Shown piece after piece: positions 10,514 to 20,112 of a stretch of 29,364 nucleotides of DNA. The notes under the pieces were generated by a model that worked only from the letters and a program-made list of their open reading frames with translations, was not told the DNA's origin and did no database searches. Positions within the stretch are counted from its first letter, which is position 1. Each line of letters begins with the position of its first letter. The DNA comes from Discostella pseudostelligera (lineage: Eukaryota; Bacillariophyta; Thalassiosirophyceae; Thalassiosirales; Thalassiosiraceae). Location of the stretch: contig JALLBK010000310.1 of the NCBI GenBank assembly GCA_036940085.1, forward strand, positions 1-29,364, in the 5' to 3' direction. The position numbers and the translations under genes are program-made.

Positions 10514-10638
10514 GGAACTTGCAAATAATTCTCCCTCTCCACCTTTTCATACCGACTATATTGTTCTATTTTCAAGAAATCGATCTTTCAATTACTTCAC
10601 ACAATCAGTTCCACAAAAGTTGCTTGATATCTCGTCGT

Positions 10639-11159
10639 CTAAGCTTGAGTTCGGTATTTAAGTCCAAGCATCGCATCCGTACCCACCATCGGTGGCATTC
10701 CTTTATCCGCCCTAATTTCATTAATATCAAGTACTAAATCTTTCTCAAGACGGACCCATCGCTGACCAATCCAACCTCCCAAAAAGAAGTAGGTAACGTG
10801 GAGCCATGGTTCTGGTGAAAGTTTCGAAAGGACAAAACATAACGTGAGTAGTCATTTTTTTAGCACGTAAATTCTAGAATTGTCAGGTAAAATAACACAT
10901 AAAAAGCATCTGTACACGTCCTCCCATCTTTATTCTCCCCACAAATTCAATGGGAAAGAAAAATAGGGAAAGAAACACTGGGGGGATAGCCGCAATATCA
11001 TGAGCATCATCCACAGAGCCATCGTTATCATCTACGCGACGCTACAAGAAAAATATAAGACAACTCACTCCTCGAAAGCGGAACTTTTTGCAACGCATTA
11101 TTCATCATTTGCATCCCAAAGCCGGAGACGCTCCCAACGACCATTGCGGTGAGACCCAT
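10639..11159 (-). CDS. Small two-helix membrane protein, possibly a complex I accessory subunit
   Basis: Two short exons, 11159-11069 and 10811-10639, are joined by a 257 bp intron with donor GTGAGT and acceptor CACCAG. The total is exactly 87 codons plus stop. The protein begins MGLTAMVVGSVSGFGMQMM, has a first hydrophobic segment, then PLSRKPWLH, a second segment around VTYFFLGGWIGQRW, and an ending with LEKDLVLDINEIRADKGMPP. Neither exon alone looks like much, but together they give a clean, non-repetitive small membrane protein. The layout (two helices, an aromatic/Gly second helix, then a charged RxEKDL tail) recalls NDUFC2-type mitochondrial complex I subunits. This is a tentative resemblance without a diagnostic motif. 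It is convergent with the sulfurase gene (172 bp between stops). Confidence 0.8.
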
Positions 11160-11550
11160 CGTTGATGTATCAGTTATCAATTGCCCAATAGAAGGAGGAG
11201 TAGGGGTCGGCGTCGGGCGTCGCGTCGACGAGAGTTGCTTGGTTTGGCTTCAGCTTTTGGGCGGCGGGCGGCGGTATCACCCCTTGATTCAGTCTGTCCG
11301 TCGACAGTAACAGTACCTCAATTGTCAATTGTGTCTGCCCGCCCGTAGACTCTTTGGCGATCTTTGGAGAGATTTTGGCGGCACACACATCATATCTCTT
11401 GGCGATTTCATTTCTACCGCCACATCATCGCGCCAACGCCACTCCTCTTTCACCACATCCCATCCAAATTCCGTATCTTCCATCCACATCACCCATCATT
11501 ATCGACTTCGAATACCAGCAATTATTATCGGAGTGGTAGATACTGGAAGC
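11160..11550. promoter_or_regulatory. Divergent spacer
   Basis: This 391 bp stretch lies between the small membrane-protein gene (-) and the next + strand gene. Open + strand frames run through it, but their translations are His/Ser/Pro-rich and look like 5' untranslated sequence. No motif stands out. Confidence 0.4.
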
Positions 11551-12421
11551 ATGTGCTCCACGAGCGAATCTCCATTACGCACAGCAGAATCGGCACTCTC
11601 ATTATTTGACGAAGGGACCAAATGCATGGTAGTGGCAGCAAACGCAAGGCTACCGGCGAAGCGGCGGCGACTGCTTGCCAAAGAAATTGCAAGAGTATGA
11701 AACTTTGTACTTACTTGGAGATGTAATGCTCCATCGCGTATTGCAATATCGAACTCCTCTTGTGGCCAATAGTCCATGCGAGTCCTCCATATCGCTATTT
11801 GTGAGACATGCGCGTGTATCCAAGGCTATTCAGGATAAATTAGAAGTATTGGATGATGTGTTGAAGAAGGACTTTCTATCGACCAGGGATTCTGCTGCAT
11901 CATATGAAGATTGTCGCAATTTTCCAATAGAGGTACCAGTTAGTCTAACCTTCGAATCTACCCATAAGTATGATGGAAGAAATCAGAAGATTGTACAGCC
12001 GTCGGAAGTATTGAATGCACTCAACATTGCATTGTGCCTCCTCGGATGCACAGTTCATCATTACTTTCTTAATGCCAACGATCCAAAAGAAACTACGAAA
12101 CAGCATGCCGCCAAAACTGCCCTGGAACGACGAGTGTCCTACCTATGTAGCAAGATAGGTGCCAAGGCTTACAATTATGCCAAGTCAAGAATGTTTCGAG
12201 GACAGGAACGAGAAGATCAAGTATTCTCAACCTACTACATTGCTGATGACGATGAGAGTGACGACGACGACGATGATGATGACGATGACGATGACGATGT
12301 CTCCATCGATTCAAGTGAGCAAGAAGCTGATGACGATGTGACAATACTCGACAAAGCTTGTCTTGTTATGCAGACTGTCGTCCTCCGACAGCAGCACGGT
12401 GCAACACAGCGCATTAGCTAG
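11551..12421 (+). CDS. Hypothetical protein with acidic Asp tract; exon join uncertain
   Basis: I do not recognise this protein. The first frame, from ATG at 11551 (MCSTSESPLRTAESALSLF), stops at 11698. A second frame is open to the TAG at 12421. A GT-AG intron at 11695-11782 (88 bp, donor GTATGA, acceptor GCGAG) would join them in frame as KEIAR-SSISLFVRHARVSK, giving about 260 residues. The acceptor is weak. Alternatives are a start at an ATG inside the second frame (MLHRVLQYRTPLV) or a frameshift. The body is mixed helical sequence (LNALNIALCLLGCTVHHYFL) followed by a run of 13 Asp residues and a short C-terminal helix. No targeting signal is clear, and function is unknown. Confidence 0.5.
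12260..12298 (+). repeat. Coding GAY microsatellite (13 Asp codons)
   Basis: A mixed GAC/GAT run encodes 13 consecutive Asp residues in the hypothetical protein at 11551-12421. Length variation here would change the acidic tract without shifting frame. Confidence 0.95.
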
Positions 12422-12702
12422 TAGAGATCGGCCCTATTCTTGGTTTGCCACTTTGTACATATTACCGTCTGAATAGTAACCTGTCCTGAAAATTGATTTG
12501 GAACCATTGATTACATTCATAAATAGATAGAAACTCTTACATTTATCTAATAACTTTCTAAAGGATTCATTTGTAAACTATCAACGACATGAAGTGCGGT
12601 TCACCTTATGCTCAAGCAGTTGTATTAGATTTATTAATACACATACATTACTTTGCAGCCTCCAATCATTCCACATTGTTCCCCTCAATATCATGAATGA
12701 AA

Positions 12703-13637
12703 TTAGTTGGCAAACGCAAGGTATTCATCGAACGACTTCTCCAACTTGTCCAGCTTACGACACACATTATTCAAACGAGTCTCCGATCGTGGCACACCCG
12801 GCTTTTGTTTCTGTGTCACCTCCAATTCCGTAATATCCTGCAGAATAGCCCGGACAATACGATCAGTACCACGCTGCGTATCCTCATCGAGAGCGGCATT
12901 GATCGCATTCAAATCCGTCCGTATCACTGAGAAGTCGAAATCCTTTCGAATCTTTGGGCCAATATCTGCCTGGTCGTTGGCAGAGAGGGCAGCCTTCATA
13001 TCGACAACCGATTGCTTGTATGCGCGTACAGCAGAGAGTGCTTTCTGGACGGATTCGGATTTGAGTACATCGGTGTCGACTATGGCGTCTTTGGGGTCAA
13101 TGACCTCGGGACTACCCACTCCGAAACCACCATATTTAGCAGCGTTGGCCGGACCGGGGAGGAGGGCAGCTGCGATAATTGCGGTAGCAGATTGTTGGAG
13201 GAATTCCATACGCGAAGTAGCTCCTTTTTCACCGTTGAGGGCTATGAGCAAAAGTTTAGAAAAGAAAAGGTGAGGAAGAGGGGGCAATGCGGAATGCATG
13301 ATAAAAGATCAATACGGAGTCAGCGAAGACATTGAAAATCCGATCTTCGGATCGGAGGCATAGCTTGGAATCACGGTCACCGCCCACCAACTAGATCAGA
13401 GGGTTGTTGCATACTTCTTTCCTGAACATCTGATGCAGTAGAAGGGAAATATTCCTCCCCAACTTCAGGAAAAGGAATCTGGACATCCACGATTTTCACC
13501 TCCGCTTCATAATATGTTTGTCAATCACCTTGGCACAGAAACTCACCAATGGAAGATCGAGCATTTCCTCCAACTCCAGGAGCGAATGCATCTGAGCTCA
13601 CGATAACAAGAGATGTGATGAATGCGGTGAACTTCAT
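12703..13637 (-). CDS. Psb31/PsbQ'-like extrinsic photosystem II subunit (thylakoid lumen)
   Basis: Two exons, 13637-13547 and 13241-12703, are joined by a 305 bp intron (donor GTGAGT, acceptor CATAG). Together they give 209 residues. Exon 1 encodes a signal peptide ending at the diatom plastid motif SSDAFAPG. Exon 2 begins with the rest of the transit peptide and then a thylakoid-transfer hydrophobic segment (ATAIIAAALLPGPANA) with an AxA-type cleavage site before AKYGGFG. The presequence is therefore tripartite and the product lumenal. The mature part of about 155 residues is all helical and highly charged, with KALSAVRAYKQSVVDMK, GTDRIVRAILQDITELE and RKLDKLEKSFDEYLAF. This fits the four-helix bundle of PsbQ, PsbQ' and Psb31, which stabilise the oxygen-evolving side of photosystem II. 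The exact member is not certain. Exon 2 alone would be misread as a complete gene lacking a plastid signal. Confidence 0.85.
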
Positions 13638-14187
13638 TGTTGGCTGATAAGGATACTGTAATGTAAAAATGCAAGTAAAGGATATGCGGAGTGAGTGAAA
13701 CATTTGAGGAACATGCTTTTTGATGTTCATTCAGACTTTGAGCGGCCAATATTGCATTTATGATCGGATCCTCGAGCGATAGCGATATTTGCTGCCTAAA
13801 CTCGCTCAACAGCTACATATCACGCTGGAGGCATCGAATGACGCGTTACGCGTTACCTCAATAGAACTCATCCCTAGGATGACGAGACGGCTGACTCCAC
13901 AAAGGCACACATACGTCACACACACCTCTCCCATTTTTTTCTCATGAAGTGTCAGCGGAAAGATATGGCGATATTTCGTACACTGACACAGGGAAGTTTA
14001 TCGCCAACAAAGTGCACCATGATTTGCCACCAAAAATGCTGAATCAGCGTCGATCGGATGTCGGGCGTCGGCCATGGCGGAAGTCGGAACACCAACACCT
14101 CCATCGGAAGTAGGAATAGAGGTAGATTAAGCACTCCTATCTCACAATCCATACTGATCAGTATCTTTTGCATTCAATCCTGAAACG
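13638..14187. promoter_or_regulatory. Divergent promoter of two plastid genes
   Basis: This 550 bp spacer lies between the Psb31-like and HHL1-like genes. It carries two adjacent copies of GCGTTAC (13843-13856, within ACGCGTTACGCGTTAC) and one ACGTCA (13913-13918), half of the CRE-type element TGACGTCA known from CO2/cAMP-responsive diatom promoters. Shared light or CO2 control is inference from gene content and these motifs. No gene is seen. Confidence 0.5.
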
Positions 14188-14968
14188 ATGAAATCCTCAA
14201 CCAAATTTACTACCTTGGCCGTAGTCGCCATCGCATCAACGACCGCACATGCCTTCGTCTCAGGGCCATCTTCCGCCGTCGCAATCAATACCTCATCAAA
14301 TATCAATTCATGTTATCTTAGCACCTCTTCCTCGTCGTCATCGTCTACCCAACTATACGCCAAAGGCTTCGGCGCCCCACCACCCGAACCAAAGCAAAAA
14401 TCAGCTGGACAAATCGATCGTGAACAAAAGGCTTCCAACTACGACGACATTGCCGCCACGGGTGGACAAGAATACCGTATCTTCGTTCGGCAATTTGGAT
14501 CGGACGATAAATCATGGCTTCCCGTGGGAAGTATTGCCGTACCACGAGGTGCACAAGTATCGGATGCTGTGTTTGCCGATGAGGAGGGATTACGGACTGC
14601 GATTGTACGGACGTACAATAAGTTGAAGGGGTGAGTGTTATTTTTGCATTTGTGGGATGTATTATCAACCTCTATCTGTATTACTCAAGCATTTATCATT
14701 TCTAACTAATGTCTTGCGTTCATTATGAATTGATGACCAATGCTGTGCAATAATTCACTTTGTCGATGCCATAAACTATGACAGGATGGAGATGGAATTC
14801 GAGTATGGATACAATCTTAAGATCTATCCCGATGATCCTATCCAAGTCGCCAATAAGTCACTCGGTGGTAAGTCGAGTGGACCAAGTATTGGCAATTGGA
14901 TATCGAATCTGCTAAGTCCTGTTGATGCTTCGGGTGTGGCACCACCGCCCTTGATGGAGGAAAAGTAA
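14188..14968 (+). CDS. Plastid-targeted conserved protein, HHL1-like (tentative)
   Basis: Two exons, 14188-14630 and 14785-14968, with a 154 bp intron (donor GTGAGT, acceptor GACAG). The result is 208 residues. The start gives a signal peptide ending at TAHAFVSG, the AF motif of a diatom plastid presequence, followed by a Ser-rich transit region with TQLYAKGF. The mature region has a compact conserved-looking core: GGQEYRIFVRQFG, SWLPVGSIAVPRGAQV, then across the splice KLKGMEMEFEYGYNLK and YPDDPIQVA. That pattern matches small plant and algal plastid proteins of the HHL1-like group, which take part in photosystem II protection under high light. I am confident of plastid targeting and much less so of the family name. 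Splicing restores the core, which supports the intron. Confidence 0.85.
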
Positions 14969-15607
14969 GAATGTCGATTGTAGGACGAGGCAAGTTATAG
15001 TTGCGGTTGTGCGAAGCATCTCTCACAGTGCAATCGATGCAATTGATCAAACATTCGCTGGATACTGATTCTTAATTATTGGACATTGAGGATGCAAAAC
15101 TCAACTGCATGGTCATGTCGACGCATCAGCTATCAATACCAGCTGTGTAGGTTTGAGGTACGCATTATCGAGTATCGAGCATCTTCGAGCATGCAGATGA
15201 AGAGCTAAAATAAACATTCTGCTGCTGAAACGGTTGTCCTAACTGCGTACAGAATAATCTGCCGAACTGTCACCATTACAATTGCTAGATAAGGTGTAGC
15301 TGTCGAAATCGTAATACGAAATTATAGGTACTGCGCCATTGTCTTGGCGTCGAAGCCCATCCTCTTGCTGGGGGGGCCGACCGTCTGCCTGTCGTCGGGT
15401 CAAAGCAGTCTGCCTGTCGTCTCGATGAAGATCCAAATCGTCTGCCCTGCGTCGGGTGGACATGCAACAACTTGAACTCGCGATCTTTCGAACACGCACA
15501 GTGAAATCCTTGCGACGACAAGCTAGCGCCCGAAGCAAGACGACGCCGACGCCCGACGCCGCCGCTGCCGCTGCCAAATCCCACCACTACCAACATAGAC
15601 CTAAACC
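14969..15607. promoter_or_regulatory. Upstream region of the FCP gene with degenerate repeats
   Basis: This 639 bp stretch holds two exact copies of GTCTGCCTGTCGTC (15383-15396 and 15408-15421) and a third, imperfect copy starting at 15440. They lie about 150-225 bp before the FCP start codon and may be promoter elements. The GC-rich segment nearest the gene (15530-15570) is dominated by CGCCG steps. No gene is seen. Confidence 0.45.
15383..15457 (+). repeat. Degenerate tandem repeat upstream of FCP gene
   Basis: GTCTGCCTGTCGTC occurs twice exactly, 25 bp apart, and a related GTCTGCCCTGCGTC follows 32 bp later. GTCGGGT follows the first and third copies. Confidence 0.8.
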
Positions 15608-16372
15608 ATGATGAAGCTCGCTATCGCCTCCCTCCTAGCTGGCTCTGCCGCAGCCTTTGCCCCCGCCCAACAACAGGGTATGGCAAAGACCTCCTTGGAG
15701 GCCATGCCCGACCGTATGTGGAACAAAATGGTGGACAAAACTGAGCGTTCGAAGTCGATGCCCTTCCTTCCCCGTCCTATCAACCTCGACGGCTCGTACG
15801 TTGGAGATGTTGGCTTCGACCCATTCTACCTGTCTTCTATTCCAAAGAACTTTGCTGGATTCATCCAGCCACCCTCTTGGGAGGAGGTAGAGGGTATCCC
15901 CACTCTTTACTGGATGCGTGAGGCCGAGTTGAAGCATGGACGTGTGGCAATGCTGGCATGGACCGGATGGCTTGCCACCGATGGCGCGTTTGGGCCTGTC
16001 CCCCTTCGATTCCCTGCCGAAGTCTACCATGCTGTTCCCAACTCGTATGAGGCCCATAACGTCATGGTGTCTCAGGGATCTTTGGGATTCATGCTCTTTG
16101 CTATTGGCTTTATTGAATTCTGCACCAGCTCTGTGCTTGTGGAGGTGGCCAAGGGTGAGAGTGATCGGGAGGCTGGTGACTTCAAACTTGATCCTCTTCG
16201 TTTCCTTAAGGACAAGTCCAAGGCTGAGATTGATAACATGAAGCTTAAGGAACTTCAAAATGGCCGTGCGGCTATGTTGGCCTTCTCGGGAGTTGTTACC
16301 CAAGCGGCACTTGGTGGAGTAGATTTCCCTTACCTTGTTCCATACCCCAATGTTGCCGATGTCACTTGGTAA
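15608..16372 (+). CDS. Fucoxanthin-chlorophyll a/c light-harvesting protein
   Basis: An intronless gene of 254 residues. The N-terminus (LLAGSAAAFAPAQQ) is a textbook diatom plastid presequence with cleavage before FAP. The mature protein has the LHC fold: GDVGFDPFYLS near the N-terminus, a first membrane helix with the chlorophyll-binding motif REAELKHGRVAMLAW, a middle helix (SLGFMLFAIGFIEFC) and a third helix with MKLKELQNGRAAMLAFSG. These Glu/His/Asn-Arg pairs ligate chlorophyll and cross-brace helices 1 and 3. The VGDVGFDPF start and the IPTLYWMREAELKHGR spacing suggest an Lhcr/Lhcq-type (photosystem I-related) member rather than a major Lhcf, but I cannot fix the subgroup by eye. Codon use is biased to C-ending codons, as expected for an abundant protein. 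Confidence 0.97.
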   Translation: MMKLAIASLLAGSAAAFAPAQQQGMAKTSLEAMPDRMWNKMVDKTERSKSMPFLPRPINLDGSYVGDVGFDPFYLSSIPKNFAGFIQPPSWEEVEGIPTLYWMREAELKHGRVAMLAWTGWLATDGAFGPVPLRFPAEVYHAVPNSYEAHNVMVSQGSLGFMLFAIGFIEFCTSSVLVEVAKGESDREAGDFKLDPLRFLKDKSKAEIDNMKLKELQNGRAAMLAFSGVVTQAALGGVDFPYLVPYPNVADVTW

Positions 16373-17332
16373 ATACCTATTCGGATGTATTCTTTCTCCG
16401 AGTGAATATTAGAAGCAATATCCCTCCCAATTCTCCCCAAATTATTACCATCGATCATATATTTTACCCGTACCTATAACCGGTACGAGCATCACAAATC
16501 AAGTCTGGTGGCAATGCACACTTTTTGTCGCCGACGAGCTGTCACATCCAACTGCTTCTCTCGTTTAGTTGATTTATGTGGTTCTACAGCTGCGCGAGAA
16601 TGATCTTCCGATGTTGGCGTACTCCGTTAAGATGTTCTCGCGACCACAAGCTTAGTTGAATATACTAATTGCAACACTTATCGGCTGTACACTGTTTACT
16701 TGTGCATGACATCGTGCATGGTCTACGAATCTTGATAGACGTTCATCGATGATAGTGCATTGTTCATCAGAAAATTCAAGCATTTCATAATTTGTTGGAT
16801 GTGGTGCTGCCTGTTGCTGCTATCCCTGTCTATTCATTTTCTGTCATCAGCCTTTCATGCATCGCTCGTCGCTCATGCATCGCTCGTCGCTCATGCATCG
16901 CTTATCGCTCATGCTTGAGGGGGCGACAGCTTTTTGGCGAGTGTGCTGACTCCAATCTGTGCTGTTTTGGTGCACGTCAATTTGCACTTCTTTTCCAACA
17001 CATCACATACACCCAACACCGAGTCCCCACAAAGCGCAACACAAATCAAGTGGCTGCCGCCTCATCTACTACGATACAGCTCTACTCACAAACCCGCCAG
17101 CCGCCACCACATATTTTTTCCTATTTTTTTCTACAGCACCAACTCATCACAAGTGCATAAATAATTGATGAGCAGTGGTCAATTTCGAGTGTCGACGTCG
17201 ACAATGCAATGTCATTGGTGGTTACAATGATGCAGCAGCTCCTCCTCGCTATCGAACAGAAACAGTATCGGAGGTCCAACCATACCCAGTAATTCGTTCG
17301 TCGTCTCTTCGTGGCAGCGGTATGAATGAGCC
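16373..17332. other. Intergenic region with 18-bp tandem repeat
   Basis: This 960 bp stretch holds the 3' end of the FCP transcript and the 5' region of the glucokinase gene. The repeat at 16855-16914 is the only strong structure. Two short minus-strand frames of about 45-55 codons (around 16480-16820) are open but could not be joined into a credible gene. Confidence 0.5.
16855..16914 (+). repeat. 18-bp tandem repeat, 3.3 copies
   Basis: The unit TCATGCATCGCTCGTCGC is perfect at 16855-16872 and 16873-16890. A third copy at 16891-16908 differs at two positions, and TCATGC begins a fourth. Each unit contains the palindrome ATGCAT. Confidence 0.95.
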
Positions 17333-18655
17333 ATGGCTAAATCCATCTACATAATCGCTGGAGATATTGGCGGCACCAACTCTCGCTTCTCGCTTCATCT
17401 TCCTGGACAACGTGAGCATCTCTGTATGCAAATCTATGCCAACGAAAAGGCTCTACGCGATGCACCGGACTTTCATCATGCTACGTTGAAACCATTTTTG
17501 GAGAAATGCTGTGTCGAGGTCGAACAATGGAAATCTTTAGGGGGAGAGGAGGCAATTCGAAGTCAGGTGCAAGTGGTGGCATGTCTCGCCACTGCGGGAC
17601 CAGTCAAGACGAATAATACTGTTTTCATGACCAATATGGGTGACAGAGGACAGGTGATTGACGGTAATGAGATCGAGAAGTGTCAGGATGGGCTGTTTAG
17701 TGTGGTTGTACGATGCAAATTGGTAAATGATTTTGTTGGTCAAGGTATGTATACCGTTGCTCTCCCTGTGTGAATACCTATCAAGCAATATCTAACCGTC
17801 GCACTGAACTCGATTGTTGTTTCTCAATGCTCAAATGCAAAAGGATATGGTATTTTGGATCTTAATCTAGCCAATGAATGCGTGGAACTCGTTCCTGGCT
17901 CCACTGCAAAGATTGATAATCTCGGACCTAAAGCTTGTGTCGGAGCTGGGACAGGTTTGGGAGAATGCTTTCTAACCAAGTCTAGTCTAAGACCGGAGCT
18001 AGGGTATGAGTGTTATCCATCAGAAGGAGGTCACGCTGACTTTGTGCCACGAGGATTACTCGAAGTGCAACTTCTGGAGTACCTGAAAGAGAAGTTCGAT
18101 TGTGACAATCGGATATCTGTCGAACGTGTCGTTTCAGGTCGAGGGCTGGCGAATGTGTATGAATTCTTAGCTCAATACTTCCCAGAACGGGTAGATATTG
18201 ATGTACACGAGCAGTTTCTCAATGCAAGCGACCAACAAGGTCGTGTGATTGGCGAGAACGCTGGTAAAGAGGGAAGTTTGACAGCTCTGGCTACACAAAT
18301 AATGCTCTCCGCCTACGGGGCCGAAGTTGGAAATGCATGCTTGAAGTTCCTCCCAACGGGTGGCATGTTTGTCACGGGAGGTCTGACGCCGAAAAATATT
18401 GGCATGATCCAGGGAAAGGACAGCCTCTTCATGAAGGCCTACCTTGACAAGGGCCGGATGAATTCCTTGCTTGAGACTATTCCTCTCTTTGCAGTCATGA
18501 CCGAAGACGTCGGCCTACGGGGAGCTCGTGTATGTGCTGAGCGGGTGAGTTCAGGTCTACAAATAATAATGGTGTCTTGTGAAAGTTCTAATTCCTCCCC
18601 CCTTCCCATCCTACAGGAGTTCAATGCTATGACGCAAGTTAACGGTGTTCACTAA
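17333..18655 (+). CDS. GLK: Glucokinase, bacterial type
   Basis: Three exons, 17333-17744, 17844-18544 and 18617-18655, with introns of 99 and 72 bp. The product has 383 residues. It phosphorylates glucose with ATP to glucose 6-phosphate. The N-terminal phosphate loop is AGDIGGTNSRFSL (residues about 9-21). Splicing the first intron restores LVNDFVGQGYGI, followed by the ATP-site motif GAGTGLGECFL, the substrate-site EGGHADFVPR, SGRGLANVYEFL and LPTGGMFVTGGLTPKN. These match the prokaryotic glucokinase family (PF02685) rather than animal or fungal hexokinase. No signal or transit peptide precedes AGDIGG, so a cytosolic location is likely. The start ATG has a good context (GCCATGG). The second intron is in frame and contains no stop. 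Confidence 0.95.
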
Positions 18656-19000
18656 TTGCCAATTCAGGTCGAAATGTATTCGATAGGATTGGTACTACTC
18701 CAAGCAAATTCATGAAACGTCATAGGAAAAGAGTTTACTCTTTGCCATTACGTCGGTGGCTGCACAGTAGTTGATGTAGTAATATGAACTAAATTCTAAT
18801 AGAATATTATTCTCTACCCGACAAACATTCACATTTTCTTCACGGGTGGCAGCCGAACACACTTTTATCACTTTGGTTTGTAAAGCAGTGCTCCTACATC
18901 GAACGCAATTCTCCTCCCCATTTCATCAACCCGCCAGTAGCAAATCGACCCCCCTCCCCCCCACCCACACACAAGCCAAAGTTCCAAGAGAAAATCCCAT
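18656..19000. other. Convergent 3' spacer
   Basis: This 345 bp stretch lies between the stops of glucokinase (+) and Ran (-). It is AT-rich near 18780-18840 and C-rich near 18950-18965. No gene is seen. Confidence 0.5.
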
Positions 19001-20112
19001 TTAAAGATCCTCGTCGTCATCCTCCGGCAACGGCATGGCAGCAGCAGCAGCAAGTTCAGCCTCATATTGCTTCTTAGTCTCCTCATCGAACGTAAACTCA
19101 GGTGGCTGCAAGGCCGGCGCCTCAACAAAGTGAAGTTGATTGTCTCCCGACAACTTTCGCGCCAACCAGAGGAAAGGCTTTTCAAAGTTGTAGTTCGACT
19201 TAGCCGAGATATCATAATACTGCAAATTCTTCTTTCGGTGGAAGGTGATTTGTTTGGCCTTTACCTTACGATCCTTGATTTCCACCTTGTTACCGGTCAG
19301 GACGATGGGGATGTTTTCACAAACGCGGGTGAGATCACGATGCCAATTGGGGACATTTTTGTAGGTGATGCGCGAAGTGACGTCGAACATGATAATGGCA
19401 CATTGGCCTTGGATGTAGTATCCATCACGAAGGCCACCAAATTTCTCCTGACCGGCAGTATCCCAAACGTTGAATTTGATGGGACCCCGATTTGTGTGGA
19501 AGACGAGGGGGTGGACTTCGACGCCGAGGGTGGCTACATACTTCTTTTCGAATTCTCCCGTCAAGTGCCTCTTGACGAAGGTGGTTTTGCCAACACCGCC
19601 GTCACCGACGAGGATGAGCTTGAATTCTGGCACGTTTTCCGTCTAATATGAGATTGAATGAAATGATAAAAATGACGTGTGAGCAATCGAAGGAGTAAAT
19701 AAGAGTCATGGTATCAGATGAAACATCCTCAACAATCACATATATATTCCCCTGAAATTATTCGCCACAGCCTACTTCCTACTTTGAACACTGTCTCTAT
19801 TGGCGCCCAGCGGTCGGGCCAGCTTGCCACCTCCCCAATCAATCAAATAGGTGCCAAAGCCAGAACCAGAAATCTATCTCTACCTACAAGATGGGGTCCC
19901 CCAAAAAACACAGCCGCGACCATCTCAATCAATGATCTCGCTGACATAGTCAATTCGCGTCCAATGAGTAGACATCACGATCATTGTTTCCACGGGTGAC
20001 AGACTTCGCGACTCCCCACCCAACACCCAAAATGTGTTCCATCAAGAAATTCAGCGCCGACGTCGCCGCCGCCACCACAAAAGCTCAAAAGGCCTCTGAA
20101 CGAACTCACCAT
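19001..20112 (-). CDS. RAN: GTP-binding nuclear protein Ran
   Basis: The main exon (19642-19001) encodes nearly the whole protein. It contains the P-loop [10 protein letters not shown], switch I region [31 protein letters not shown], the guanine motif [24 protein letters not shown] and the acidic C-terminus LPEDDDEDL. These identify Ran, which drives nucleocytoplasmic transport. The exon has no ATG before PEFKL. Its frame runs back through T-E-N-V to an acceptor TATTAG at 19643. The best partner is an ATG at 20112-20110 immediately followed by GTGAGT, giving [10 protein letters not shown] and 214 residues, the normal Ran length. The first coding exon would then be the start codon alone and the intron 467 bp. 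An alternative first exon from an ATG near 19918 ending at a GTAGGT also stays in frame but gives an un-Ran-like N-terminus. Product certain; start moderately so. Confidence 0.93.

Noticed and set aside
15239..15596. Minus-strand frames of 103 and 112 codons upstream of the FCP gene
   Set aside because: Translations are Ala/Arg-rich products of GC-rich repeats, and the two frames overlap each other with no conserved-looking core.
16480..16820. Minus-strand open frames of about 45-55 codons with normal-looking amino-acid composition
   Set aside because: No ATG-to-stop gene can be built, splice signals between them are poor in every phase, and the lengths are within chance for six frames.
16855..16914. 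Possible CRISPR-like array
   Set aside because: Units are contiguous with no spacers, and the genome is eukaryotic. It is a minisatellite.
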